This document shows, piece by piece, positions 27,354-36,206 of a stretch of 64,000 nucleotides of DNA (its first letter is position 1; each line of letters opens with the position of its first letter). This DNA is from Citrobacter sp. RHB25-C09. Its GTDB lineage: Bacteria > Pseudomonadota > Gammaproteobacteria > Enterobacterales > Enterobacteriaceae. The stretch is taken from positions 2,046,001 through 2,110,000 of the forward strand of contig NZ_CP057483.1 in the NCBI RefSeq assembly GCF_013836145.1, in the 5' to 3' direction. Both the position numbers and the translations under genes were made by a program. The notes beneath the pieces were generated by a model. The model saw only the letters and a program-made list of their open reading frames with translations. It was not told where the DNA came from and made no database searches.

Positions 27354-28529
27354 CTAGAGTTTGTTGAATACCCGCGCTAAACGTCCCACGCCGCTGGCGG
27401 TGATCGGAGACTCGGCGGCACTAATAAACGCCGACTCACCCGGTTTGAGCGTCAGACGCTGTTCACCTTTTTGCAGCAGCGCCTCGCCCTCCACGCAGAA
27501 CAAAATGGCGGCACTTGACTGTTCGATGGCAACACTTTGCGCAGAGAGATCATGGAGCGAGAAGGCAAAATCATCGACCGGAATCGGGAAGTCCAGTTCC
27601 GGACCGTTTTTCTGCGGTGTCGTCAGTAACCGGTTGGCCGGTTTCGCCTCAAATTTGACGTTCGCCACCAGTTCCGGAATGTCGATATATTTCGGCGTCA
27701 GGCCGGCACGCAGCACGTTATCGGAGTTTGCCATGACCTCCAGCGCTACGCCTTGCAGATAGGCATGCGGCGTTTCTGCAAACAAGAACATGGCATCACC
27801 CGGATTCAGTTTCACCACGTTTAACAGCAGCGGTGAGAACAGCCCACTGTCGTCGGGATAAAACCCGGCGATCAGGCGAATGGTTTCCCACGGTTCGCTT
27901 TGCTGTGTGTCCAGCGCACTTTTAAGAATCGCCAGCGCGCGTGATTTTTCTTCTCCCTGCATATTCAGTAGCGCGGCGAAAAGTTGGCTCAGGCGTTCCG
28001 CATCTGGTTTTTCGAGAAAATGGGCAATGGCGGGATGTGCGCCTGATACAGGTTGCAGCAGAGATACAATTTCAGAAAACTCACGAAACGCGTTCATTGC
28101 GAGGAACGGCGTCAGGGCAAATACCAGTTCCGGCTTGTGGTTCGGATCTTTGTAGTTACGTTCTGCGGCATCCATTGGGATCCCGGCTGCGTTTTCTTTC
28201 GCAAAGCCGATTTCGGAATTGTGCTTATTCGGATGCACCTGAATCGACAAGGGCTGAGCGGCGCACAGGACTTTAAAAAGGAAAGGTAATTCGCCAAAGC
28301 GTTGGGCAACGGCGTCGCCTAGCAGGGTGGCTTTATCGTTATCAATCACGTCGCGCAGCGAAACAGCCTTTCCGGAGGCATCTACAACCTGAGAACTGCT
28401 CTTTGGGTGCGCGCCCATCCACAGTTCAGCCATCGGTAATTGCTGTGGGTTGGCAAGGCCATAGAGTTCAGTCAGTGCGGTTTTGCTGCCCCAGGCGTAG
28501 TTCTGCACGGAGTTGATGAGTTTTTGCAT
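27354..28529 (-). CDS. manA: Mannose-6-phosphate isomerase (type I)
   Basis: 391 aa from the ATG at 28529, the E. coli length. Interconverts mannose-6-P and fructose-6-P. Zn-binding cupin residues are in 'LSIQVHPNKHNSEIGF' and 'HKPELVFAL'; the type I signature 'YIDIPELVANVKF' and 'ETPHAYLQG' are present. Cytosolic; feeds GDP-mannose synthesis and mannose use. Confidence 0.97.
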   Translation of the reverse strand: MQKLINSVQNYAWGSKTALTELYGLANPQQLPMAELWMGAHPKSSSQVVDASGKAVSLRDVIDNDKATLLGDAVAQRFGELPFLFKVLCAAQPLSIQVHPNKHNSEIGFAKENAAGIPMDAAERNYKDPNHKPELVFALTPFLAMNAFREFSEIVSLLQPVSGAHPAIAHFLEKPDAERLSQLFAALLNMQGEEKSRALAILKSALDTQQSEPWETIRLIAGFYPDDSGLFSPLLLNVVKLNPGDAMFLFAETPHAYLQGVALEVMANSDNVLRAGLTPKYIDIPELVANVKFEAKPANRLLTTPQKNGPELDFPIPVDDFAFSLHDLSAQSVAIEQSSAAILFCVEGEALLQKGEQRLTLKPGESAFISAAESPITASGVGRLARVFNKL

Positions 28530-28727
28530 TATCAATGCCCTGTTTTTTCGTGGAATATAATTCGGTTATTAAAGCAAGAAACCCGCCTGAAGTAACCTCT
28601 GCACGCAAAAAGTCGTACTAGTCTCAGTTTTTGTTAAAGAATTGTGTAGGATATGCTGACTTGCTTTTAAAGAGGGCAACGGAACTGCTGCCCAGAACAA
28701 TCACACCGAGCTGTAAGTGAGAGAACA

Positions 28728-30374
28728 ATGTCAAACAAACCCTTTCATTATCAGGATCCTTTTCCCCTCAAAAAGGACGAAACCGAATACTACCTGTTGA
28801 CCAGTGAACATGTAACAGTCGCCGAATTTGAAGGTCAAGAGATCCTCAAAGTGGCCCCGGAAGCCTTAACGCTGCTTGCGCAACAGGCATTCCACGACGC
28901 GTCGTTTATGCTGCGCCCGTCGCATCAACAGCAGGTGGCTGACATTCTGCATGACCCGCAGGCCAGTGAAAATGACAAGTACGTGGCGTTGCAATTCCTG
29001 CGTAACTCCGATATCGCGGCAAAAGGCATTCTGCCGACCTGCCAGGATACCGGTACGGCGATTATCGTTGGTAAGAAAGGCCAGCGCGTGTGGACCGGCG
29101 GTGGCGATGAAGCCGCGCTCTCTCGTGGTGTTTATAACACCTATATCGAAGACAACCTGCGCTACTCGCAAAACGCCGCGTTGGATATGTACAAAGAGGT
29201 CAACACCGGCACCAACCTGCCTGCGCAGATTGACCTCTACGCCGTTGACGGCGATGAGTACAAATTCCTGTGTATCGCCAAAGGCGGCGGTTCTGCCAAC
29301 AAAACCTATCTGTATCAGGAAACCAAGGCGCTGTTAACGCCAGGCAAACTGAAAAACTATCTGGTCGATAAAATGCGCACGCTGGGTACCGCTGCCTGTC
29401 CGCCGTATCACATCGCCTTTGTGATTGGTGGAACGTCTGCAGAAGCGACCCTGAAGACGGTGAAGCTGGCCTCTGCAAAGTATTACGACGCGTTGCCGAC
29501 TGAAGGGAACGAACATGGTCAGGCCTTCCGCGACGTGGCGCTGGAAAAAGAACTGCTGGCTGAGGCGCAAAACTTAGGCCTTGGCGCGCAGTTTGGCGGT
29601 AAATACTTTGCCCATGACATTCGCGTGATTCGTCTGCCGCGCCACGGTGCGTCTTGTCCGGTCGGGATGGGGGTGTCCTGTTCCGCCGATCGCAACATCA
29701 AAGCGAAGATCAACCGTAAAGGCATCTGGATTGAGAAACTGGAGCACAACCCGGGCAAATACATTCCGCAAGAATTGCGCAATGCAGGAGAGGGCGAAGC
29801 GGTACGTATCGACCTGAACCGTCCAATGAAAGAGATCCTGCAGCAGCTGTCGCAGTATCCGGTTTCTACCCGCCTTTCCCTGAACGGCACGATTATTGTC
29901 GGTCGCGATATTGCCCATGCGAAGCTGAAAGAGCGGTTGGATAACGGTGAAGGCCTGCCGCAATATGTGAAAGATCATCCGATTTACTACGCAGGTCCGG
30001 CAAAAACGCCTGAGGGATATGCCTCCGGTTCACTCGGACCGACGACCGCTGGCCGGATGGACTCCTACGTCGATCAGCTTCAGTCTGAAGGCGGGAGCAT
30101 GATCATGCTGGCGAAAGGGAACCGCAGCCAGCAGGTGACGGATGCCTGCCATAAACACGGCGGGTTCTATCTGGGTAGCATCGGCGGTCCGGCTGCTGTT
30201 CTGGCGCAGGGCAGTATTAAGAGCCTGGAATGTGTGGAATATCCAGAACTGGGGATGGAAGCCATCTGGAAAATTGAAGTGGAAGACTTCCCGGCGTTTA
30301 TCCTTGTGGATGACAAAGGTAATGACTTCTTCAAACAGATCCAGTCGTCTCAATGCTCGGCGTGTCTGAAGTAG
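28728..30374 (+). CDS. fumA: Fumarase A (class I, iron-sulfur)
   Basis: 548 aa, the class I length. [4Fe-4S] ligands are C105 (PTCQDTGTA), C224 (TAACPPYH) and C318 (GVSCSADRN). Hydrates fumarate to malate in the aerobic TCA cycle. It lies upstream of fumC in the same direction, as in E. coli, with a strong hairpin between them, so fumC can have its own promoter. Confidence 0.98.
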   Translation: MSNKPFHYQDPFPLKKDETEYYLLTSEHVTVAEFEGQEILKVAPEALTLLAQQAFHDASFMLRPSHQQQVADILHDPQASENDKYVALQFLRNSDIAAKGILPTCQDTGTAIIVGKKGQRVWTGGGDEAALSRGVYNTYIEDNLRYSQNAALDMYKEVNTGTNLPAQIDLYAVDGDEYKFLCIAKGGGSANKTYLYQETKALLTPGKLKNYLVDKMRTLGTAACPPYHIAFVIGGTSAEATLKTVKLASAKYYDALPTEGNEHGQAFRDVALEKELLAEAQNLGLGAQFGGKYFAHDIRVIRLPRHGASCPVGMGVSCSADRNIKAKINRKGIWIEKLEHNPGKYIPQELRNAGEGEAVRIDLNRPMKEILQQLSQYPVSTRLSLNGTIIVGRDIAHAKLKERLDNGEGLPQYVKDHPIYYAGPAKTPEGYASGSLGPTTAGRMDSYVDQLQSEGGSMIMLAKGNRSQQVTDACHKHGGFYLGSIGGPAAVLAQGSIKSLECVEYPELGMEAIWKIEVEDFPAFILVDDKGNDFFKQIQSSQCSACLK

Positions 30375-30385
30375 TTTAGCAAAAA

Positions 30386-30409
30386 GCGGGTGGCGTCAGC
30401 GTCACCCGC
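30386..30409 (+). terminator. Hairpin between fumA and fumC
   Basis: GCGGGTGGCG-TCAG-CGTCACCCGC, a 10-bp stem (one G-T pair) with a 4-nt loop. No T run follows, so it may act as an mRNA stabiliser or partial terminator. Confidence 0.55.
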
Positions 30410-30419
30410 CACCAACAAG

Positions 30420-30440
30420 AGCGCACAAAGCGTCATATCT
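30420..30440 (+). promoter_or_regulatory. Possible SoxS/MarA box upstream of fumC
   Basis: GCAC-AAAGCGT-CATA resembles the core GCAC-N7-CAAA with one mismatch. fumC is a known SoxRS target in E. coli, which is the main reason for the call; the sequence match is weak. Confidence 0.3.
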
Positions 30441-30512
30441 TTTCTGTGAAGCCATCAATACTTATCTCTTAAGCATGTGAGCCATTCTGACAGTGTTATC
30501 AAGGAGAAAGTA

Positions 30513-31916
30513 ATGACAACGGTACGCCGTGAAAAAGACTCGATGGGCGCCATCGACGTTCCTGCCGACAAGCTATGGGGCGCGCAAACCCAGCGTTCGC
30601 TGGAGCACTTTCGTATTTCCACTGAAAAAATGCCCGTCGCGCTGATCCATGCGCTGGCGCTCACCAAGCGCGCAGCGGCAAAGGTCAATGAAGATTTAGG
30701 ACTGCTTCCCGCAGAGAAGGCATCGGCCATAATGCAGGCCGCTGATGAAGTACTGGCGGATAAGCATATCGATGAGTTTCCGCTGGCTATCTGGCAGACC
30801 GGTTCCGGTACGCAAAGCAACATGAACATGAACGAAGTGCTTGCGAACCGGGCAAGCGAGTTGCTCGGCGGCGTGCGCGGCATGGAACGTAAAGTCCATC
30901 CCAACGACGACGTCAATAAGAGCCAAAGCTCAAACGATGTGTTCCCGACGGCGATGCATGTTGCAGCGCTTTTGTCGCTGCGTAAACAGCTGATCCCACA
31001 GTTGAAGGTGTTAACCAAAACGTTAGCCGACAAATCTCATGCCTTTGCGGATATTGTCAAAATTGGCCGTACTCATTTGCAGGATGCCACGCCGTTGACT
31101 CTCGGGCAGGAAATCTCCGGGTGGGTGGCGATGCTTGAGCATAATTTACGGCACATCGAACACAGTTTGCCGCACGTGGCGGAACTGGCATTAGGGGGGA
31201 CTGCGGTGGGCACTGGTCTGAACACCCACCCGGAATATGCGCGTCGGGTTGCGGATGAACTGGCGGTGATAACCTGTCAGCCGTTTGTGACTGCGCCTAA
31301 TAAATTCGAGGCACTGGCAACCTGCGATGCCCTGGTTCATGCCCACGGCGCGCTGAAAGGTCTGGCGGCCTCTTTAATGAAAATTGCCAACGATGTTCGC
31401 TGGCTGGCGTCGGGTCCGCGCTGCGGTATTGGCGAACTCGCTATCCCGGAAAATGAGCCGGGTAGCTCGATCATGCCGGGGAAAGTCAACCCGACTCAGT
31501 GTGAAGCGGTGACGATGCTGTGCTGTCAGGTGATGGGGAACGATGTCGCAATCAATATGGGGGGCGCATCGGGCAACTTCGAGCTGAACGTCTATCGCCC
31601 GTTGGTGATCCACAATTTCCTGCAATCGGTACGTCTGCTGGCGGACGGGATGGAGAGCTTTAACGAGCATTGCGCCACCGGTATTGAGCCGAACCGCGAA
31701 CGCATTAATCAACTGCTCAATGAGTCGCTGATGCTGGTCACGGCGCTCAACACCCATATTGGCTACGACAAAGCGGCAGAAATCGCGAAAAAAGCGCATA
31801 AAGAGGGGCTGACCCTGAAAGCGGCTGCTCTGGCGCTGGGCTATCTGACGGAAGCCGAGTTTGACAGTTGGGTGCGGCCAGAGCAGATGGTCGGCAGTAT
31901 GAACGTGGGGCGTTAA
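30513..31916 (+). CDS. fumC: Fumarase C (class II, iron-independent)
   Basis: 467 aa from the ATG at 30513, with AAGGAG 6 nt upstream; an in-frame ATG at 30477 lacks a ribosome site. Class II signature 'GSSIMPGKVNPTQ' with the catalytic Ser loop, 'TGSGTQSNMN' and 'GRTHLQDATP' form the tetramer active site. It replaces FumA when iron-sulfur clusters are damaged. Its 3' end overlaps tus by 4 nt in convergent orientation. Confidence 0.98.
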   Translation: MTTVRREKDSMGAIDVPADKLWGAQTQRSLEHFRISTEKMPVALIHALALTKRAAAKVNEDLGLLPAEKASAIMQAADEVLADKHIDEFPLAIWQTGSGTQSNMNMNEVLANRASELLGGVRGMERKVHPNDDVNKSQSSNDVFPTAMHVAALLSLRKQLIPQLKVLTKTLADKSHAFADIVKIGRTHLQDATPLTLGQEISGWVAMLEHNLRHIEHSLPHVAELALGGTAVGTGLNTHPEYARRVADELAVITCQPFVTAPNKFEALATCDALVHAHGALKGLAASLMKIANDVRWLASGPRCGIGELAIPENEPGSSIMPGKVNPTQCEAVTMLCCQVMGNDVAINMGGASGNFELNVYRPLVIHNFLQSVRLLADGMESFNEHCATGIEPNRERINQLLNESLMLVTALNTHIGYDKAAEIAKKAHKEGLTLKAAALALGYLTEAEFDSWVRPEQMVGSMNVGR

Positions 31917-32842
31917 TCCGCCACGTACAGGTGCAGCCGCGGAATTATCAGACGAAGCGGTTGCGCCTGAGGCTTAAAACGATGCTGGACGTTCCCGGCA
32001 TCGTAGTTGAGCAGTTCACCGACATCGGGAATGCCCGCGCCGTTATCCGTGTTGATCAATGCCAACAGTGGGGATGGACACGCGTGCTGTACCTGTTTTT
32101 GTTCCCCTTTGTACCAGACCCGGGCAATGGGTTGCACTTTCACTGGCCGTTTTATCTTCAGCTTTGCCCGCTGCGGCAGGGCGGCGATATCCTGAAATTC
32201 TCGCTCCAGCTTCGCCTGCCACTCTTCGCGGGTCCATGGATAGACGCTACGCGGGGTATTCAGGCTCTTTTCAAGCTGCTTCAGAACGTCATCCCGCGTT
32301 AAATTCTTGATGATATGTTTATTCGCCCAGCCAAAGCGCAGGGTGGCCGGATCGTTTATGACCGTCAAAGTTCGGTATGCATTAAGGGTAATCAGCCCCG
32401 GTAAATGGCGATGCACCCATTCGAAGCGTGCGGCCGGGGCTAAGCCAGACTCCACCGTGACGATCTGTTCGAAGGTGGTCTTCAACTGGTTAATGTGCCG
32501 TACCTGGTCTTCCAGTGCCGTCTGGCTGGCATTATCGACCTGGAAACACAATACGCCAGGTAACCTCACCGCCGCCTTACTGCTGCGAGTTTCCGACTGC
32601 TGTTGAATAAATAAATGGCGATAATGCTGCAGCGCCAGCGCTTCCGCCTCTTTGCCCAGATGTTGCGTCACCGCGATAGTGTTCAGCGGATTATGCTCAT
32701 CGTCTTTGCTCACCTCTGGCAGCGAAAAGACGCGGGCCACCAGCAGGCGGTGGTGGCGTAGCTCTTCGGTCAGTGCAGCCAACTCTTGCTCCATCAGCCG
32801 GAAAGTGGAATTCAGCCGTTCTACCACATCGTAACGAGCCAT
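31913..32842 (-). CDS. tus: Tus, replication terminator-binding protein
   Basis: 309 aa, the E. coli length. Conserved DNA-binding strands are seen in 'LKIKRPVKVQPIARVWYKGEQK' (read as two short motifs) and 'KHIIKNLTRDDVL'. Tus binds Ter sites and stops replication forks from one side by blocking DnaB helicase. A Ter site lies directly upstream and should overlap its promoter, giving autorepression as known for TerB-tus. Confidence 0.96.
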   Translation of the reverse strand: MARYDVVERLNSTFRLMEQELAALTEELRHHRLLVARVFSLPEVSKDDEHNPLNTIAVTQHLGKEAEALALQHYRHLFIQQQSETRSSKAAVRLPGVLCFQVDNASQTALEDQVRHINQLKTTFEQIVTVESGLAPAARFEWVHRHLPGLITLNAYRTLTVINDPATLRFGWANKHIIKNLTRDDVLKQLEKSLNTPRSVYPWTREEWQAKLEREFQDIAALPQRAKLKIKRPVKVQPIARVWYKGEQKQVQHACPSPLLALINTDNGAGIPDVGELLNYDAGNVQHRFKPQAQPLRLIIPRLHLYVAD

Positions 32843-32851
32843 GGGACACCC

Positions 32852-32874
32852 TCATTAGTTACAACATACTTTCT
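32852..32874 (-). other. Ter replication fork-arrest site (TerB-like)
   Basis: Minus strand reads AAAGTATGTTGTAACTAATG, matching the E. coli Ter core AAGTATGTTGTAACTAA. The GTTGTAAC core and the G at position 6 are kept. With this orientation forks coming from higher coordinates should be stopped and forks from lower coordinates should pass. Confidence 0.93.
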
Positions 32875-32916
32875 GTATAGCATAATCAATAGTCTGAAGC
32901 CACTGCGCCGTTAGCG

Positions 32917-34218
32917 TCAGACAGATGGAAATGCGGGAAGGGTATGCCAGAGCGGCCAACTGAAGCTGAAACGCGCGCCACCCAACGGGCTATCCGTACA
33001 GATAACGCTTCCACCCATGGCTTGCGCGATAGAGTGCACGATGGCTAATCCCAGTCCGCACCCACCGGTCGCACGGTCACGACTCGGATCCAGGCGGACG
33101 AAAGGTTCGAAGATTTTCTCCCGGGCGCCGATTTCAATTCCAGGGCCATCATCTTCAACAACTAATGTTGCACGATTACCGCTCAACAACAGGCGGATCT
33201 GCACGGTAGACTTGCAGTACCGCAATGCATTATTAAGGAGATTATCCAGCACGCGCTCCATCAGGCGCATATCCAGCGCCCCGTAATCACCCGGAATCCG
33301 TTCACACAGCGTAATGGTTCGCGACGGATTCACATTTTGCGCATCTTCGATATAGGTCAGCAGCCACGCGGCGAAATCAGGTTCGCTAAGATGCAGTTCG
33401 TTTTGCGGCCTGTCGAGGCGGGCATAGGTCAGCAACTCTTCAATAAGTGCTTCAAATTGCCCGATATCGCGATTCAGCGCCTGAGATTCCTGCTCCGTCA
33501 GGTTCTCGCTCATTTCCAGCCGGTAGCGAAGACGAACCAGCGGAGTGCGCAACTCATGCGCGATACCGTCAATAAGCTGTTTCTTACTGGCGATCAGCGC
33601 ATTGATGTTATCAGCCATTTGATTAAACGCGACCCCCAGGCGCTCAAAGCTGGAGCCACTGTCAAAATGCAGACGCTCCGTCAAATGACCTTCGCCGAAA
33701 CGCTGGGCGGCGGCTTCCAGACGCAGCATCTCCTGCCAGTGAGGGCGGACCCAAATAAACACCGGCAGAGCGAGAGAAATCGCGATAAAAGCCATTAACG
33801 CGATGTCGAGCAGACGCATCTGGTGAAGAAAATAGAGGTACGGGATCGGGCCAACGGCCAGAACGTAATGGCTTCGTGGGATGCGCTGGATAAACGTGTA
33901 TTGATCGTCCAGGGCAACAATGTCACCGGTTCGTAGACGATGCATACTCTGTGCGTCGAGGTTGAATTTCGTCAACGGCTCCACGCGCAGATCAAACGAC
34001 AAATTCAGATCCATCTGCTTCAGCGTTTTTCCCCAGTCACGCGGCGGGATTTCACGCAGTTCGCTGCGCATCAGATACAGTGAGCTTTTCATTAAGTCAT
34101 CAAGGGATTGTCGACCGGCACGTTCGGCGGTGAATTTGTAGACCAGACCGACCAGCAGAGTCATCACCAAAAAGCAGGTGAACAGCAGGAGATAAAACTG
34201 CACAAACAGTTTTTTCAT
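32917..34218 (-). CDS. rstB: RstB, sensor histidine kinase
   Basis: 433 aa. Membrane helices near residues 4-26 and 137-157 flank a periplasmic sensor of about 110 residues. HAMP domain, then the HisKA H-box 'IAHELRTPLVRLRYRL' (His near 245) and a HATPase domain with 'LLNNALRYC', 'DDGPGI' and 'GCGLGLAIV'. Phosphorylates RstA. It lies 13 nt downstream of rstA in one PhoP-controlled operon. Confidence 0.97.
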   Translation of the reverse strand: MKKLFVQFYLLLFTCFLVMTLLVGLVYKFTAERAGRQSLDDLMKSSLYLMRSELREIPPRDWGKTLKQMDLNLSFDLRVEPLTKFNLDAQSMHRLRTGDIVALDDQYTFIQRIPRSHYVLAVGPIPYLYFLHQMRLLDIALMAFIAISLALPVFIWVRPHWQEMLRLEAAAQRFGEGHLTERLHFDSGSSFERLGVAFNQMADNINALIASKKQLIDGIAHELRTPLVRLRYRLEMSENLTEQESQALNRDIGQFEALIEELLTYARLDRPQNELHLSEPDFAAWLLTYIEDAQNVNPSRTITLCERIPGDYGALDMRLMERVLDNLLNNALRYCKSTVQIRLLLSGNRATLVVEDDGPGIEIGAREKIFEPFVRLDPSRDRATGGCGLGLAIVHSIAQAMGGSVICTDSPLGGARFSFSWPLWHTLPAFPSV

Positions 34219-34231
34219 TTACATTCCCGTA

Positions 34232-34966
34232 TTAGCGTGAGGGTTCATCATCCCAGGCGTGTGGCGCAAATAAGTAACCTTTATTTCGCACCGTTTTGAT
34301 CCGGTAAGGTTCGGTCGCGCTATCGAGAAGCTTTTTGCGCAGGCGGGAAATGGCGACATCCACACTGCGATCCAGACCGTCGTAACTGACGCCGCGCAGG
34401 TTCTTCAGCAATGCATCGCGATCCATTATTTGCCCGGCATGAGTGGCAAGCTCCCATAGCAGCTCAAAATCAGCGGTAGAAAGGGAAACCTGTTCTCCGG
34501 AAAGCAACACCGCGCGATTAACGGGATCAATGGTCAGAGAACCAAAGCGCAGGGGTTTATGCGCTGTGACGCCGGTTTGCTGAATGCCTTTAGCGTGGGA
34601 GGATGACTCATTCTGTCGCAGATGCAGGCGAAGACGCGCCAATAACACAGCGGGTGGAGTGGTTTTCAGAATATAGTCACACGCCCCCAATTCCAGCGCC
34701 AGAATATGGTTCATGTCGCTATCCAGGGAGGTGAGAAGGACAATCGGGCCCTGCCATTGATCGCGTAGGTCGCGGCAGATAGTCATCCCGTCTTTGCCGG
34801 GTAGCATGATGTCGAGGAGCACAAGATCGGGCTGAATTTGCAGAATGCGCGCCTGCGCTGTATCACCGCGAGGCTCTATCACCACGTCGAAATCATGTTT
34901 TGCCAGGTACGCCGCAATTAACGCGCCAACTTCAGGATCGTCTTCGACAAATACGATAGTGTGCAT
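34232..34966 (-). CDS. rstA: RstA, OmpR-family response regulator
   Basis: 244 aa from the ATG at 34966 (MHTIVFVEDD); another ATG three codons upstream (34975) is possible. Receiver domain with phosphorylated Asp52 in 'LVLLDIMLPGKDG' and Lys in 'DYILKTTPP'; C-terminal winged helix with 'DRSVDVAISRLRKKL'. The tail is a few residues longer than in E. coli. Known targets include asr, whose RstA box is present in this window. Confidence 0.96.
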   Translation of the reverse strand: MHTIVFVEDDPEVGALIAAYLAKHDFDVVIEPRGDTAQARILQIQPDLVLLDIMLPGKDGMTICRDLRDQWQGPIVLLTSLDSDMNHILALELGACDYILKTTPPAVLLARLRLHLRQNESSSHAKGIQQTGVTAHKPLRFGSLTIDPVNRAVLLSGEQVSLSTADFELLWELATHAGQIMDRDALLKNLRGVSYDGLDRSVDVAISRLRKKLLDSATEPYRIKTVRNKGYLFAPHAWDDEPSR

Positions 34967-35021
34967 ATTTTTCATAACGTAGAGAAAATACCAACATACA
35001 CCGCCGTGATAATCCCTTCCA

Positions 35022-35038
35022 TTAATCTTTCCTAAACG
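35022..35038 (-). promoter_or_regulatory. PhoP box upstream of rstA
   Basis: Minus strand CGTTTA-GGAAA-GATTAA, direct half-sites with 5-nt spacing. Its first half-site is identical to that of the slyB box in this window. rstAB is a known PhoP-regulated operon in E. coli. Confidence 0.75.
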
Positions 35039-35093
35039 AATGTGCTTCCGTTATGCTAACCGCCGATGTTACCGATGTGTTAAGGCAAAAGGA

Positions 35094-35429
35094 ATGGGAC
35101 TCATAATAAAAGCCGCCCTGGGTGCGCTGGTGGTGGTGTTGATTGGCTTGCTGGCAAAAACAAAAAACTACTATATCGCTGGGTTAATCCCGCTGTTCCC
35201 GACGTTCGCGCTGATCGCGCATTACATTGTGGCCAGTGAACGTGGCATCAATGCGCTCAGAACGACTATCGTCTTCAGCATGTGGTCGATCATTCCCTAT
35301 TTTGTTTATCTTCTTTCGCTGTGGTATTTCACCGGCTTCTTGCGGCTGCCGGTGGCGCTCGGTGGGGCGGTGGTTTGCTGGAGTCTGAGCGCCTGGCTGC
35401 TGATTTTCTGCTGGGTCAAACTGCATTAA
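35094..35429 (+). CDS. ydgC: YdgC, GlpM-family inner membrane protein
   Basis: 111 aa from the ATG at 35094 (MGLIIKAALGALV), preceded by AAAGGA. Four membrane helices; 'KTKNYYIAGLIPLFPTFALIAHYIV' (in two parts KTKNYYIAG and PLFPTFALIAHY) is the GlpM hallmark. Role unknown, perhaps in envelope or alginate-like processes. Divergent from rstA; its 3' end overlaps folM by 4 nt. Confidence 0.92.
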   Translation: MGLIIKAALGALVVVLIGLLAKTKNYYIAGLIPLFPTFALIAHYIVASERGINALRTTIVFSMWSIIPYFVYLLSLWYFTGFLRLPVALGGAVVCWSLSAWLLIFCWVKLH

Positions 35430-36148
35430 CGCAGATGGCGACCGCCGTCGACGGCGAAACTTCTGCCCGTCACGAAACAACTGGTAAGGAGATAGTCGAT
35501 CAGATCAATGATCTCTTTCTCGCCCGGTGCCGTTTTCATCAAGGATTTATTCAGCGCCTGCTCGCGATAGGTGGCGTCATCACTTTCGTTAAACAAGATG
35601 AGCGAGGGAGCGATGGCGTTGACTTTTACCTCTGGCGCCAGCTTGCGCGCAAACGAACGGGTCATGTTGTCCAGCGCGGCTTTGCTGGCGGCATAGGCGA
35701 TATGCTTATCGCTGCCGCGCTCCACGACATAATCGGTAAAGTGGATGATATCGCCGGCGGCGTGTCCGTGACCGCGAAGCATCCCTTCGAGCGCGTGGTT
35801 GAGGAGATAGGGGGCATTAACGTGGATCTGCAACATACATTCCAGCACGTCAGTCAGCGGAGTGCCTGGTTTCTCCGCCATCCACGCGCTGGCATTGTGC
35901 AAAATAGCCCGTAAGCCAGCGGCGCTTTCTTTCACTTTGTCAGCAAAAGCCAGCACGCCTTCATTGCTGGAAAAGTCGGCCTGAATGCACATCGCCCCGG
36001 CGTCTTCCAGCCCATCAATCGCCGGATAACGAGTCCGGTAACTGACAATGATCGGCTGTTTTTGATTAAGAAAGTGCCAGGCGAGGGCGAGGCCGATGCG
36101 ACGGCCTCCGCCGGTGATCAGGATTGGTAAAGGATGCTTACTGCCCAT
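35426..36148 (-). CDS. folM: FolM, dihydromonapterin reductase (SDR family)
   Basis: 240 aa. NADPH motif 'ITGGGRRIGLALA' (about 10-22) with the Arg pair of pterin reductases, catalytic 'YAASKAALD' (Tyr and Lys) and 'NAIAPSLILF'. Reduces dihydromonapterin to tetrahydromonapterin, the pterin cofactor of phenylalanine hydroxylase in related bacteria, with weak dihydrofolate reductase activity. Cytosolic. Confidence 0.95.
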   Translation of the reverse strand: MGSKHPLPILITGGGRRIGLALAWHFLNQKQPIIVSYRTRYPAIDGLEDAGAMCIQADFSSNEGVLAFADKVKESAAGLRAILHNASAWMAEKPGTPLTDVLECMLQIHVNAPYLLNHALEGMLRGHGHAAGDIIHFTDYVVERGSDKHIAYAASKAALDNMTRSFARKLAPEVKVNAIAPSLILFNESDDATYREQALNKSLMKTAPGEKEIIDLIDYLLTSCFVTGRSFAVDGGRHLR

Positions 36149-36206
36149 CGAAAAACTCCTTCTGTGCCTGTGATTCAGACAATGAGTGCAAACGATGGGA
36201 TAACAC

